Shown: positions 48,442-57,854, numbered from the stretch's first letter. The stretch: DNA of 61,581 nt from Fodinicola feengrottensis (GCF_010993775.1 NZ_WOTO01000056.1:1-61581), one strand, 5' to 3'. The notes: generated from the letters alone by a model not told the origin. Numbers and translations: made by a program.

Positions 48442-49907
48442 ATGTCCGCAGCAGCCACTTTTCACCCGGTTGACCGACTATTCACCGGACCGTCCCTGGG
48501 ACCAGCCGCAGGACGACCCACGACTGCGCACTGAGTACGTGCCGAACCTGGTCGATCTTTGGCCCGGGCAGGTGAAAACGTACGACCCTGATCTGCCGGT
48601 GGTGGGCCTGCCGACCGAGCTGCCGTCGCCTGGGGTGTCGGCCTCGGCGGCCCTTTCCGGACAGCGCAACGGAGCTGGCCGGCTGGACCTGCCGGCGTTG
48701 ACCCGGCTGCTGTTCTACTCGGCGGGCGTGGTGCGTTATGTCGACCTCGAGGACGCCCGTGGCAGGCGCTATCTGCGGGCCGCCGGCTCGGCTGGTGCCA
48801 CCCATCCGCTGGAGCTTTACGTGGTGGCCAACGGGATCGACGGGCTGCCCGACGGCGTCTGGCATCACGACCCGATCGAGCACCGGTTGGTACGCGTCGG
48901 TGCCGCGCCGTCAGCAGGCCCGAGTTATGTTGTCATCACTGGCATTCCGTGGCGTACGGGATGGCGCTACTACGCGGAGCGCGGCTACCGGCACCTGTGG
49001 TGGGACTGCGGCTCGCTGCTGGCCCAGCTGCTGGCGTTGGCCGAGTCCGCCGGCATCCCGGCCGGGTTGCGGATGACCTTCCCGGACCACGAAGTCGGCG
49101 CGCTGGTGGGCGCCGACGGCCGCGACGAGTTCCCGCTCGCGGTTGTCGCGCTCGGCACGGGCGAGCCGGTCGCGAAGGCCGAGGGCACCGCGGCGGCCGG
49201 CCTGGTGGGTACGAACGTGCTCGAGTTCGGGTTGGTGACCAGCACCCAGCGAGCGTCCGATGTGGACAGTTGGGGCGCCGGTCCGGTGCCGGCCGGCCCG
49301 CCGGTCGAGGATCCGGGCGACACCGACGTCTTGGAGGCGCTGATCCTGCGCCGCGGGTCCACCCGTACGTTCGCACCGGCCGCCGTGCTGCCGGCGGACT
49401 GCCTGCGCTGGGCGTTCGCGGCGGCCACCCGGCCGCTGCCCTGGGATGCTGGCCCTTCGATCCTGCGGCACCGGATTTTCGCGCACGCGGTGCAAGGCGT
49501 AAGACCTGGCCTCTATCTTTGGTCCGACGGTGAGCTGATCGCCGAGCGGCTGGGCGATCTTCGGGACGAGGCCACGTATTTTCTGCGAGCGGCAGACGCT
49601 CGGCGGCGACAGCGGCTACACCGCGGTGCATTCGGCTGACCTCGGCATGTTGGCTGGCGAGCGCGGCTACCGGAGCGCGCAGCTGGAGGCCGGCATCGTC
49701 TCCGGCCGGCTGCAACTGGCCGCTTTCGCGCTTGGCCGCGGCGGCTCCGGCATGAGTTTCATTGACGACGTCACCGAACAGGTGGTCGGCATCTCGGATG
49801 CGATCATGCTCGCGACCGTGATCGGCACGGCCGACTATCCCGGCACCGCCGGCGGTCCGCCCGGTCAACCGCGCAAACTCTCCCGCCTCCGCCGGCCCAG
49901 AGACTAA
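48442..49907 (+). CDS. SagB-type tandem nitroreductase/dehydrogenase (frameshifted)
   Basis: About 488 residues with two nitroreductase-fold halves. The repaired start (one extra C near 48467) reads FHRLTDYSPDRPWDQPQDDPRL, a SagB-type N-terminus. Half one has LTRLLFYSAGVVRYVD, RAAGSAGATHPLELYVVA (FMN-phosphate Arg and Ser) and GYRHLWWDCGSLLAQLLALAESAGI. Half two begins VLEALILRRGSTRTFAP and, after a break near 49600, ends AGIVSGRLQLAAFALGRGGSGM. SagB proteins oxidise azolines in RiPPs, but no YcaO, precursor or transporter gene is within reach, so it may act on another thiazoline or nitro/quinone substrate. ATG 48442. Strong terminator downstream. Confidence 0.82.
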
Positions 49908-49923
49908 AACGGCCCAGGGACGA

Positions 49924-49962
49924 GAAAACGCCACCCTTGGCAGGCCGAGGGTGGCGCGTTTT
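49924..49962. terminator. bidirectional terminator between nitroreductase and protease genes
   Basis: Stem of GAAAACGCCACCCT (49924-49937) against AGGGTGGCGCGTTTTC (49948-49963) with one bulge; A-run on the left and T-run on the right give U-tracts for transcripts from either side. Confidence 0.85.
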
Positions 49963-49987
49963 CAGGGGAGGGTTTTTCAGGGTAAAC

Positions 49988-51029
49988 CTAGTAAACCGAG
50001 ACGCCGTACGTGTTGAGCGCTTCGACGACCGGCTGGAAGAACGTGGTGCCGCCGGAGCTGCAGTTGCCGCTGCCGCCGGAGGTCAGGCCGTAGGCGGTGT
50101 GGCCACCGTAGAGCGGGCCGCCGCTGTCACCGGGCTCGGCGCACACGTTGGTCTTGATCATGCCGGTCACCGTGCCCTCGGAGTAGTAGTTGACCGTGGC
50201 GTTGAGGCCGGTCACCGTGCCGCTGTGAATGCCCGACGTGCTGCCGCGCCGGGTCACCGCTGTGCCGGTGGTCGGGTTGGCTGCGCCGGTGATGTCCACG
50301 CTGCCCACCGTGCCGGGGTGGTTGGTGTAGCTGGCGGCGTACTTGACCAGCGCGAAGTCGTTGCCCGGGAACTGGCTGTTCTGGTTGCTGCCGACCAGCT
50401 GGGTGTGGCCGGAGTCGGCGTACCAGGTAGAGGCCACGTTGCCGCAGTGACCGGCGGTCAGGAAGTAGTACGTGCTGCCGTTGCGGACGTTGAAGCCGAG
50501 CGAACAGCGATACTGGCCGCCCCAGATCGCGTCGCCGCCGCTCAGACGCGGGCTGAACACGCCGGCCACCTTCTCCACCCGGACGGCGTCGCCGAGCTGC
50601 CGGGTCGCCGCGGTGACCTGGGCGAGCTTCGCGCCGGTGACGCTCTGGTCGACGCTCACCACGACCTGGTCGGTGGCCGGGTCGGTGGCCCAGGCGGTGC
50701 CCGGAACGGTCGCCGAGCGGCCCAGCGCGGCGGTCACGCCGGCGAGTTGGGCGGCGCCGTAGGTGACCATTTTCGGCACCGCGCCGGCCGCCGCGACCCT
50801 GCTGGGCGGCCGCGTTGTCGGTCACCGTGACGACGGATTTTCCAGCGCTGTCGACATAGTTGCCGGCGGACCGGGCGCCGAGCTGGCTGGCCAGTGCCTG
50901 GGCGCTGGCCGGCGACATGGTGCTGCTGGTGGCGGCCTGCGCGGGGGCGGCCATCAGCGCGGTGCCGATCAGGCCAAGGGCCGCCGTGGCGACGGCGGCG
51001 TGGCGGAGCGAGGACCTTGTGAGTCTCAC
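49988..51029 (-). CDS. secreted S1-family serine protease, streptogrisin-like (frameshifted in pro-region)
   Basis: About 347 residues. Sec signal (AAVATAALGLIGTALMAAPAQA), a pro-region with a break near 50795, and a mature chymotrypsin-like protease beginning near GGDAIWGGQYRCSLGFNV. Triad: His in FLTAGHCGN, Asp in NDFALVKY, Ser in PGDSGGPLYGG. Cys pairs YRCSLGF/AGHCG, NVCAEPG/GNCSSG fit the family. The pro-region acts as folding chaperone in relatives. GTG 51029 has AGGAGG upstream. Expected substrates are extracellular proteins; the specificity pocket cannot be read safely. The 375 bp upstream hold no clear gene but are AT-richer, probably regulatory. Confidence 0.9.
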
Positions 51030-51404
51030 GTGAGCCTCCTGATGGGAGTGGAGACGCGGCGACGGACATGTTTCGCGAAAGGCGCAGACACCTTCGTACG
51101 CACCAAATGCCGAGTCGGTGGAAGTATCAACTAAACCTGACCATCGACACAAGAGTTGATTTGTCGGATAACCGAAATGTCCACTACTACGTTTTTTGTT
51201 ATCTCCACAAGGAGAAAATGCGCCGCTGTTTCCCCACCTGGCGCTGGAAAATTTCCTGTGCGAGCGGTGGCTCACGATCCACCGAGGCGGCCGGCCGGCG
51301 GCCCGGCACAGGCTCGAAAATCCACCGAAACGATGGCGCGAAATCGAAGCAGAGCCGCGGCCGACAGTGGAATTCGGCTGGAGTGCGGACCGCTTCGACC
51401 GGCA
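51030..51404. other. intergenic region upstream of the protease gene
   Basis: AT-richer than the neighbours from 51120 to 51220, with TTGTCGGATAACCG and a run of T near 51190; probably the protease promoter. A well-placed AAGGAG before ATG 51218 leads an open frame to 51796, but it is Arg/Ser-rich and lies antisense to the acetyltransferase gene, so I do not call it a gene. An overlapping 78-codon frame (51196-51432) is equally unsupported. Confidence 0.5.
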
Positions 51405-51909
51405 CTATGCGCGTACGAGCGGGCGGGCATAGCGCCACTCGCCGTCCTCGTTCGTGCCCTCCTCGCGGACGAACCGCTCTTGAGCAGGGCGCCCTGGCTG
51501 GCCAGGTTGTCGGCGGCGGTGTGGGCCACGACCCGGGCACCGGCGGCCTCGGCGGCGGCGGCGGTCACCGCGATCGCGATCGCGTCGGTGATCAGGCCCA
51601 GGCGGCGGGCCGACGGGACCAGCCCGTAGCCGATCTCGGCCTCGCCGTTGTCCTCAGGCGGCCCGAAAAAAACCCGATCGTTCCGACCGCGAGACCGTCG
51701 CTGCGGCGGATGATGTGCCGCACGGACCACCGCCGGTCGGCCTCGAGCGTACGGCTCACCAGAGTCATCGCGTCCTGGTCGTCCTCGCGCGGATAACCTT
51801 CCGCGAACCACTCCAGCCGCTCGCCGGCCGCCAGGATCTTCACCTCGTCCGGGCTGACCAGCACGAGTCGTACCAACGATCCTTCGAGCGGTTCGTCGCT
51901 GAGCTGCAC
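51405..51909 (-). CDS. GNAT-family N-acetyltransferase (frameshifted)
   Basis: About 168 residues of the RimJ/RimL-like class. N-terminus LEGSLVRLVLVSPDEVKILAAGERLEWFAEGYP, then VRHIIRRSDGLAVGTIGFFSGPPEDNGEAEIGYGLVPSARRLGLITDAIAIAV (acetyl-CoA region), and ARVVAHTAADNLASQGALLKSGF. Breaks near 51668 (within FSGPPED) and near 51468 (TT for TTT, restoring SGFVREEGTNEDGEW); the restored frame stops at 51405. GTG 51909 has AAAGGA upstream. Substrate unknown. Same strand as the protease but separated by 376 bp. Confidence 0.75.
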
Positions 51910-51991
51910 GTGTTGTCCTTTCGAAACGATCAGGCGTCGTAACGAAAGTAGCAGTCGTGGGAGCGGACGCAGGCCCGCTCCCACGACTGTG

Positions 51992-53197
51992 CTAGCAGGT
52001 GCTGCTGGCCGGTAGGCCGGCGAAGCGGCTGGTCAGCCAGACCAGTGAGTTCGGGATGGTGGCGAACAGGTTCAGCACGTGTTCGGGCACCGGATAGTCC
52101 TGGTATTGCACGGTGGAACCCTTGGCGCACCAGGAATGGTACGTGTCGATGTTGAAGTCCGGCCGGATGATCTCGTCCAGCGGCGACTGCTGGAAAAGCA
52201 CCGGCGCGCTCGGCGCGGTGGCTCCGGTGCTGTTGTCGGCGAACATTCGTTGCGTACGCGGGTCAGTCACCACGTCGGCAGTGGTGTAGTCACTGACTTT
52301 CTGGAAGGTGTTGGTGGACACCAGTTGCACCAGGCATTGTTTGCCGATTTTCGACTCAAGCTGTTTTCCCTTGTCGTTGAACAAAGATGTCAGCTCCGGA
52401 TATTGTCGCTGCATCCCGACGACCGCGCCGAGGGTGAAGCCGGAGAACGGGCCGCCGTCGACGCCGACCAGGGTTTTCTTGAGATCTCCTGGAAAGTCGC
52501 CAGCCACCCAGCCTTTGACGTTCAGCTCGGGTGCGTAGCCGGGTTGCATTTGGGCGGCCCACGCGGTGGCCTGCCCGCCGCCGGAATACCCCCAGCCGGC
52601 GATCGGGGTGGTCACGTCCAGGCCGGCCTCGGGCAGCGTCAGCGCGGCGCGAATGCCGTCCAGGGTGGCGTGCCCGGCGACCCGGCCGACCGCGAAGGTC
52701 ATCTTCGGGCCCTCGAAGTCGGTGATCACCGCGGCCCAGCCGTACGACAGCGGGGTCCAGATGCCGGTCGAGTCCAGCTCGGTGCCCTGGCGCAGCTCGT
52801 ACGACGGGTTGCAGTCGCGACCGAGGCTGTCGATGGCGATCTGGAACGAGAGCAGCGGGCGCTTGCCGGGATACGGCGTGAGCGGCACGACGACCGTGCT
52901 GACGGTCGCGATCGCCTGGTCGTTGGCGTCGTTTGTGCGTACGAGGACTTGGAAAACCCGGGCGGGCACCGGGATCAGGTACGTGCTGGCGGCGACTTGC
53001 CGCTCGCGCAGGATGGTGCCCGGGCTGCTGGCCTCGAAGCCGGCCGGCGGTTGGTAGAAGGGGTCTTGGTCGGGCGGCAGGACCGCGGCCGGCGCCGCCT
53101 GCGCGGCGTGCGCGGCGGTTCCGCTCGCGCCGACCAGCAGGCAGCTCAGCAGCGTGGCGAGCGCGATCGACAGCGCGCGCCACCGGGGTGTGGTCAT
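51992..53197 (-). CDS. secretory lipase (LIP family)
   Basis: 401 residues, unbroken. Sec signal at residues 1-32 (ALSIALATLLSCLLVGASGTAAHA). Mature protein starts with DQDPFYQPPAGFEASSPGTILRERQV, the typical LIP N-terminus. Nucleophile elbow is AGWGYSGGGQATAWAA with Ser in GYSGG; catalytic acid probably in FQQSPLDEIIRPDFN; His in VPEHVLNLF. Cys pairs DCNPSY and HSWC are possible disulfides. It hydrolyses lipids or esters outside the cell. AGGAGG precedes ATG 53197. It is divergent from a TetR-type gene across an 88-bp gap holding a 36-bp palindrome, so it is probably repressed by that regulator. Confidence 0.9.
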   Translation of the reverse strand: MTTPRWRALSIALATLLSCLLVGASGTAAHAAQAAPAAVLPPDQDPFYQPPAGFEASSPGTILRERQVAASTYLIPVPARVFQVLVRTNDANDQAIATVSTVVVPLTPYPGKRPLLSFQIAIDSLGRDCNPSYELRQGTELDSTGIWTPLSYGWAAVITDFEGPKMTFAVGRVAGHATLDGIRAALTLPEAGLDVTTPIAGWGYSGGGQATAWAAQMQPGYAPELNVKGWVAGDFPGDLKKTLVGVDGGPFSGFTLGAVVGMQRQYPELTSLFNDKGKQLESKIGKQCLVQLVSTNTFQKVSDYTTADVVTDPRTQRMFADNSTGATAPSAPVLFQQSPLDEIIRPDFNIDTYHSWCAKGSTVQYQDYPVPEHVLNLFATIPNSLVWLTSRFAGLPASSTC

Positions 53198-53226
53198 GGA
53201 GCCTCCTCGGGAGGGCGGATAGACTA

Positions 53227-53262
53227 ATACATCTGTATTACTTTTAAGTGATACAGGAGTAT
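53227..53262. promoter_or_regulatory. 36-bp palindromic operator between secretory lipase and tetR-like genes
   Basis: The sequence from ATAC (53227) to GTAT (53262) is nearly self-complementary around TTTTAA, including TGTATTACTT against AAGTGATACA with one mismatch. It lies 30 bp before the lipase start and 24 bp before the regulator start, suitable for controlling both divergent promoters. The region is strikingly AT-rich for this genome. Confidence 0.75.
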
Positions 53263-53285
53263 CGGTCACGAATTAGGGTGTGTCA

Positions 53286-53912
53286 ATGGTCACGTCTCGA
53301 GGGGCTCATCAGGAGCGCAGCCGCGAACGGCGGGAAGCGCTGTTGCGCGCGGCCATCGAGCTGATCGCCCAGAGCGGTACGCGGGCGGTGACCCATCGCG
53401 CGGTGTCGGCGCGAGCCGGGTTGCCGCCGGCCGCCGCCGGCTACTACTTCCAGACTGCGCAGGAGCTGATCGAGCAGGCGCTGCGCTTTCACGTACGGGA
53501 GCGCTCGGCCACCCTCGCGGCCCTCATCGAGAGCATTGCCCAGGCCGCGAAAACGGCCCGTGAGCTGGGTGAACGTGTCGTGGAAGCACTCATTCGCGGT
53601 CAGTCCGGGGTCAGCGTCGCGCAGTACGAGGTCTATCTGGAGGCCACCCGGAACCCGGCCCTGCGGGAGGTGGTGCAGGAGTCGATGAGCGCCTTCGAAC
53701 AGGTCGCCGCCGGCCATTTGGAGCGGCTCGGGGTCCGCGAGCCGGCCCAGGCGGCCAAGGCGTTCGTGGCGATCGCGGACGGTTTCGCGCTGCACCGGAT
53801 GGCGAGCCCGCTGCCGTACGACGAGGATTTCGACCTGATGGTGAAGACGCTGGCGGGCATGATCCTGGCCCATCGGATGGACCGCGCGGCGCTCGACCGG
53901 CTGCTCGGCTGA
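53286..53912 (+). CDS. TetR-family transcriptional regulator
   Basis: 208 residues, unbroken. N-terminal TetR HTH: RREALLRAAIELIAQSGTRAVTHRAVSARAGLPPAAAGYYFQTAQELIEQAL. The C-terminal ligand domain is all-helical (LIESIAQAAKTARELGERVVEALI, VREVVQESMSAFEQVAAGHLERLG). ATG 53286 is preferred to GTG 53280 because AGGG lies 7 bases before it. It probably binds the palindrome at 53227 and represses the divergent secretory lipase and itself; the ligand may be a lipid or its product, which is inference from the neighbour. Confidence 0.86.
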   Translation: MVTSRGAHQERSRERREALLRAAIELIAQSGTRAVTHRAVSARAGLPPAAAGYYFQTAQELIEQALRFHVRERSATLAALIESIAQAAKTARELGERVVEALIRGQSGVSVAQYEVYLEATRNPALREVVQESMSAFEQVAAGHLERLGVREPAQAAKAFVAIADGFALHRMASPLPYDEDFDLMVKTLAGMILAHRMDRAALDRLLG

Positions 53913-54011
53913 TGCCCGTTCACCTGCCCTTACCGGCGCTTTAAGGGCACCTTAACGACGCCGAAGATGCTTGTCCCATCAGATTGACACGTCTTCCGGC
54001 AGGTGGTTCAG

Positions 54012-54638
54012 ATGATGGAACGTCTACCAGTTCTTCTTCACGCTCGTGACCCGATTTCCTACGCGGGGATCAAGGGGCAGTTGGCTCCGCGTCCCGAGGT
54101 TCGGATCGTCAGCAACGACGAGTGGCAGTCCGCGCAGGTCGCGTTGGTGGTGACGGACCGGATCGATGAGACCGCGATTCGCGCTCTTCGTGGCCTGCGG
54201 GCTCGGGGGATCAACCGGTTGGTGATCATCGCGACTCAGATCGAGGAGTCGGAGCTGGTGGCGGTCGTGGAGATCGGTGTCGCCGGTCTGGTACGGCGCG
54301 CGGAGGCTACCGCTGAGCATTTGGTGACGGTGTTGAAGTCGGCCGCGGCCGGCGATGGGGCGGTGCCGCCGGATTTGCTGGGGAGGTTGCTTAACCAGGT
54401 CGGTCAGCTGCAGCGGCAGGTGCTCGGCCCGCGGGGGTTGACCTTCTCCGGTCTGGCGGAGCGGGAGGTGCAGGTGCTGCGGTTGGTGGCGGACGGGTTC
54501 GACACCGAGGAAATCGCGCAGAAGCTGTCGTATTCGCAGCGTACGGTCAAAAACGTGCTGCACGACGTGACCAGCCGACTGCACCTGCGCAACCGCTCCC
54601 ACGCCGTCGCGTACGCCCTCAAACACGGTCTTATCTAG
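54012..54638 (+). CDS. LuxR-type response-regulator-like transcription factor
   Basis: 208 residues, unbroken. The N-terminal half resembles a receiver domain in its strand-helix rhythm (ALVVTDRIDETAIRALRGL, LVIIATQIEESELVAVVEIGVAGLVRR) but the usual phospho-Asp pattern is not obvious: the position after the third strand reads VVTDRID. The C-terminal LuxR HTH is classical: LTFSGLAEREVQVLRLVADGFDTEEIAQKLSYSQRTVKNVLHDVTSRLHLRNRSHAVAYAL. ATG 54012 has AGGTGG upstream. No histidine kinase is adjacent, so this is an orphan and may be non-phosphorylated. A strong terminator follows the stop. Confidence 0.85.
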   Translation: MMERLPVLLHARDPISYAGIKGQLAPRPEVRIVSNDEWQSAQVALVVTDRIDETAIRALRGLRARGINRLVIIATQIEESELVAVVEIGVAGLVRRAEATAEHLVTVLKSAAAGDGAVPPDLLGRLLNQVGQLQRQVLGPRGLTFSGLAEREVQVLRLVADGFDTEEIAQKLSYSQRTVKNVLHDVTSRLHLRNRSHAVAYALKHGLI

Positions 54639-54646
54639 CAAAAACA

Positions 54647-54681
54647 CGTCACCTTCGCGATCGCCGCGAAGGTGACGTTTT
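54647..54681. terminator. bidirectional terminator after the LuxR-type gene
   Basis: Perfect 13-bp stem CGTCACCTTCGCG (54647-54659) / 54665-54677, five-base loop, followed by TTTTGTGTTT and preceded by AAAACA; serves the converging LuxR-type and DrrB genes. Confidence 0.93.
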
Positions 54682-54686
54682 GTGTT

Positions 54687-55472
54687 TCAGCGCGGCGAGG
54701 GATCGCGGTTGTAGAGCTTTTTCGCCCACAGGTATCCGGCCAGCCCGATGACAGCGCACCAGGTGATCGCGATGAGCGCGGTGCCGCCGACCGCAGTGCC
54801 CATCAACAGTCCCCTGAAGGTCTCGATAATCGGGGTGAACGGTTGGTATTGCGCGAACCAGCGCAACCCGGCCGGCATGGACGTGGTGGGCACGAAGCCG
54901 CTTCCGAGGAACGGCAGGAAAGTCAGCGGCATCGGGAGGTTGCTGGCGGTCTCCACGCTTTTGGTCCCCAGGCCCAGCGCGACGCACAGCCAGGTCAGCG
55001 CCAGGATCACCAGGACGGCCATGCCGGTCGCCGCGAGCCAGCCCAGCGGGCTCGCGGCCGGCCGGAATCCCAGCAATATCGCCACTCCCAGCACGATGGC
55101 GAGGCTGACCACGCTCTGCGCGATGTTGCCCAGGACGTGTCCGGTCAGCACCGAAGCCCGGGAGATCGCCATCGTACGGAACCTCGCGACGATGCCCTCG
55201 GTCATGTCCATCGCCACCGAGATCGCGGTGCCCTGGCAGGCGCTGGCGATCGCCATCAGCAGGATGCCGGGCACCACGTACGTGAGATAGTCCGCGCGGG
55301 CGCCGCCGAGGCCCGCGCCGAGCGTGCCACCGAAGACGTACACGAAAAGCAGGAGAAAGACGATCGGCATGCCGACGAGCAGCAGGGTCATCGACGGATA
55401 GCGCACGATGCGGCGAATGCTGCGCCGCAACATTGTGGTGGAATCGCTGACGGCGTAGGAAAGTGTGCTCAT
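54687..55472 (-). CDS. ABC-2 type transporter permease, DrrB-like
   Basis: 261 residues, unbroken, six membrane helices. Blocks: SIRRIVRYPSMTLLLVGMPIVFLLLFVYVFGGTLG, YLTYVVPGILLMAIASACQGTAISVAMDMTEGIVARFRTMAISRASVLTGHVL (ABC-2 signature with the EGIVARFRTM loop), and PLTFLPFLGSGFVPTTSMPAGLRWFAQYQPFTPIIE. With the ATPase upstream it forms a DrrAB-type exporter that would pump hydrophobic drugs or lipids out. ATG 55472 overlaps the ATPase stop. Last gene of a four-gene operon. Confidence 0.9.
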   Translation of the reverse strand: MSTLSYAVSDSTTMLRRSIRRIVRYPSMTLLLVGMPIVFLLLFVYVFGGTLGAGLGGARADYLTYVVPGILLMAIASACQGTAISVAMDMTEGIVARFRTMAISRASVLTGHVLGNIAQSVVSLAIVLGVAILLGFRPAASPLGWLAATGMAVLVILALTWLCVALGLGTKSVETASNLPMPLTFLPFLGSGFVPTTSMPAGLRWFAQYQPFTPIIETFRGLLMGTAVGGTALIAITWCAVIGLAGYLWAKKLYNRDPSPR

Positions 55473-56433
55473 CGTACGGCTTCCTTCTGGTGTTCTTGTG
55501 AGGCGTTTCCGGTGAGTGCGAGAAAAACGTCGTCCAGGTCCGGGGTGTGAATGGTCAGGTCGGCGACCTCGATCGACTCGTATTCCAGCCGCCCGAGCAA
55601 AGCCCGCAGCGACCGGACGCTGCCGTCGCTCGCGACCTGCAGAGTCAGTGTTTCGTCGTTCCGCGAACTGTCGCGCAACGCGTTGGTGGCCAGGTCGAAG
55701 GCGGTCGGATCGGCGAACCGCAGGCTGATGTGGCCGCCGGGTATCAGCCGCTTGAGCTCGTCCGCGGTGCCCTCGGCGACGACTTTTCCGTGGTCCAGCA
55801 CCGCGATTCGATCGGCCAACTGGTCGGCCTCTTCGAGATACTGGGTGGTCAGGAAAATCGTGATGCCGCGGGACACCAGCTCGCGGATGACCTGCCACAT
55901 GTCGCGGCGGGCCCGCGGGTCCAGGCCGGTGGTCGGCTCATCCAGGGAAAACCCCGAGGCTGGCCGACCAGGCCCATCGCGAGGTCGAGACGTCGTCGCA
56001 TGCCGCCGGAATAGGTCGCGGCCACCTTCTTTCCAGCATTCACCAAGCCAAACTGGTCGAGCAGCTGGCCGGCACGCAGCCGGGACCGCCGCCGGCCGAG
56101 GTGGTGCAGGTCGCCCATCAGCACCAGGTTTTCCTCGCCTGTCAGGAGATTGTCGACCGCGGAAAACTGCCCGGTGACGCCGATCGCGGCCCGTACGGCG
56201 TCCGGATCGCTGGCCGGGTCATGGCCGGCCACCAGGATTTTGCCACCATCGGCGCGAATCAACGTCGACAGGATTTTGACGGCGGTGGTCTTGCCGGCAC
56301 CGTTGGGACCCAGCAGGGAAAAGATGGTGCCCTTGGGTACGGACAGGTCGATGCCGTCGAGGACAAGCTGATCGCCGTACGACTTGCGCAGCCCGGTGGC
56401 CACGATCGTCGGTTCGGCTGGGGAAATGGTCAT
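55469..56433 (-). CDS. ABC transporter ATP-binding protein, DrrA-like (frameshifted)
   Basis: About 321 residues. N-terminal ABC domain: LLGPNGAGKTTAVKIL (Walker A), GVTGQFSAVDNLLTGEENL (Q-loop), TYSGGMRRRLDLAMGL (signature), Walker B SLDEPTTGLDPRA after a missing C near 55953, and LTTQYLEEADQLADRI (H-loop replaced by Gln-Tyr, typical of DrrA). The C-terminal extension of DrrA-type ATPases (LRALLGRLEYESIEVADLTIHTPDLDDVFLALTG) is present. GAGGAATC before ATG 56433. It powers the adjacent permease. DrrA members confer self-resistance to the compound of their cluster, but no biosynthetic genes for one are seen here. Confidence 0.88.
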
Positions 56434-56496
56434 GATTCCTCATCTGCTGGGAGTTTTTGGGCAGCACAAAGCTCGGGCCGTCGTGCTGGAAGAAAA

Positions 56497-57285
56497 TTAG
56501 GAGCGGTGGATGATGATGTCGCCGGAATACGTACGAGCGCGGACCTTGACAGTTTCGTCGGACTCCTGCGGTCCGTCGGCCTCGTCCATGGAGTTGATCA
56601 GGTCGCCGGACCACGAGTTCGCGTCCAGCCAGACGGCGGTGCCTTCGCGTACGCCGACTTCCAGCTCGCCGGCGGCGGTCGTCACGGTCACCGTGCCGCG
56701 GACCACCTCGCCGATCCGGATGCTGCCGTTGGCCGTACGAGCGGTCACATCCGCCAGAGCGCTGTCGACCGTGATGCTGCCGTCGGCGGTGTGCAGCCGC
56801 ACATCGCCGGTCACGTCGCCGACGATGATGTCGCCGTCGGCCGTGTTGATCGAGCCGGAGCCGTCGATCGTACGGACCCGGATCTCGCCGTCAGCCGTGT
56901 TCAACCGCAGCTTTCCCACCTGGTCAAGCCAAATGTCGCCGGTGGCCGAGGTCAGCTTCGTCTCGCCAAGCCGGCCCTGGCTGTGCAAACCTGCCGCGGT
57001 CTTCGCCTCCAGCGTCGAACCGGTCGGCAGGCTCAGCGTTACGTCGACCGCACCGCCTTTGGCCGTGAAGAGAAGGCCTCGACTGTTGGGCGTTTTCACC
57101 AAAAGCCGGCCATCGGCGTATTCGACCCGGGTCTGCGTGGCGGTCCGCACGTCGGCCTCCTTGGACTCGTCGTGCGGTCGCACTTCGACCACGGTATCGG
57201 TCCGGTCGCTGGCGGCGATCCGTACGTCACCTTCGACGATCTCGATGACGGCGAGAATGGGTTCTGGGGTCTGGAAAATCGGCAT
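56497..57285 (-). CDS. DUF4097 beta-helix protein
   Basis: 262 residues, unbroken. A repeating pattern of about 20 residues with TADGxI and similar turns (LNTADGEIRV, NTADGDIIVGD, HTADGSITVDS, RTANGSIRIGE) shows a right- or left-handed beta-helix typical of DUF4097. Start is ATG 57285 (IFQTPEPILAVIEIVEGDVRI) because the open frame upstream belongs to another gene shifted by an indel. Cytoplasmic, no signal. In many actinobacteria a DUF4097 gene stands between a small HicB-like gene and a DrrAB pair, as here, but the role of the protein is unknown. The genes are on one strand: 31 bp to HicB-like, 63 bp to DrrA-like. Confidence 0.85.
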   Translation of the reverse strand: MPIFQTPEPILAVIEIVEGDVRIAASDRTDTVVEVRPHDESKEADVRTATQTRVEYADGRLLVKTPNSRGLLFTAKGGAVDVTLSLPTGSTLEAKTAAGLHSQGRLGETKLTSATGDIWLDQVGKLRLNTADGEIRVRTIDGSGSINTADGDIIVGDVTGDVRLHTADGSITVDSALADVTARTANGSIRIGEVVRGTVTVTTAAGELEVGVREGTAVWLDANSWSGDLINSMDEADGPQESDETVKVRARTYSGDIIIHRS

Positions 57286-57316
57286 GGCTGTCCCGTCGTG
57301 ATGAGGTTGTCGGTTA

Positions 57317-57846
57317 TTAGCGCAGCCAGCCGGTGTAGCGCTGTCTCGACTCGGTCGCTCCGGATCGGCGGGTGACATGCCGCCGGTCGTACGGTCCGAG
57401 GGGGCGGCGGCGACAGCTCGTACGAGCCAGGCGTTCACCGACAGTGCTTCCTCGTTGGCCGCTCCCTCGATCCGCGGTTTCAGGTGCTCGGGGAGCCGGA
57501 GCGTGATCCGGGAGGTGCCGCCGTCCTCGGCCTCCGGTGGAGGCGGCGGAGGCGCCGCGGGCAGCGGCGGGTGGTCGGCGACCGTACCGAACGGCCGGTC
57601 GCCGACCGGTGACGTCACCATGAAGTCAGGATCCCGGCCACGCAGCCGGACTTGCACCGATCCTGGACCCAACTCGTCGCTGATCTCGTCCGCGGCGGCC
57701 GACATGGCCTCCAGCAGGACGAGCCGAGCTGCGGCTTCCAGCGGTGCGGTCAGCCGCTCGGCCAGGTCACGGGCATCGTCACCACCGGCTTCAGCTGCGA
57801 AGATGAGCTCGCGGCGGAGGCTGTCGACGTACGGCGTCAAGTCCAT
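57317..57846 (-). CDS. HicB-like / ribbon-helix-helix putative DNA-binding protein (frameshifted)
   Basis: About 176 residues. N-terminal acidic helical region LRRELIFAAEAGGDDARDLAERLTAPLEAAARLVLLEAMSAAADEISDE, a Pro-rich linker, then a ribbon-helix-helix-like end RITLRLPEHLKPRIEGAANEEALSVNAWLVRAV, as in CopG/HicB antitoxins. A break between about 57330 and 57400 is implied: the other frame ends QRYTGWLR with a TAA at 57317, which I use as the end. ATG 57846 is only 8 bp from the palindromic operator, so the mRNA may be leaderless. No HicA toxin gene is visible. It likely autoregulates the four-gene operon with DUF4097 and DrrAB. Confidence 0.75.
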
Positions 57847-57854
57847 GCCGACGA

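Noticed and set aside
51218..51796. Gene starting at a good AAGGAG-ATG upstream of the protease
   Set aside because: Arg/Ser-rich, no domain, and antisense to a recognised acetyltransferase. The start site alone is not enough.
56497..57846. Single fusion of HicB-like and DUF4097 proteins
   Set aside because: The open frame is continuous only because of an indel; the other frame gives a natural QRYTGWLR end with a stop, and DUF4097 has its own ATG with a leader.
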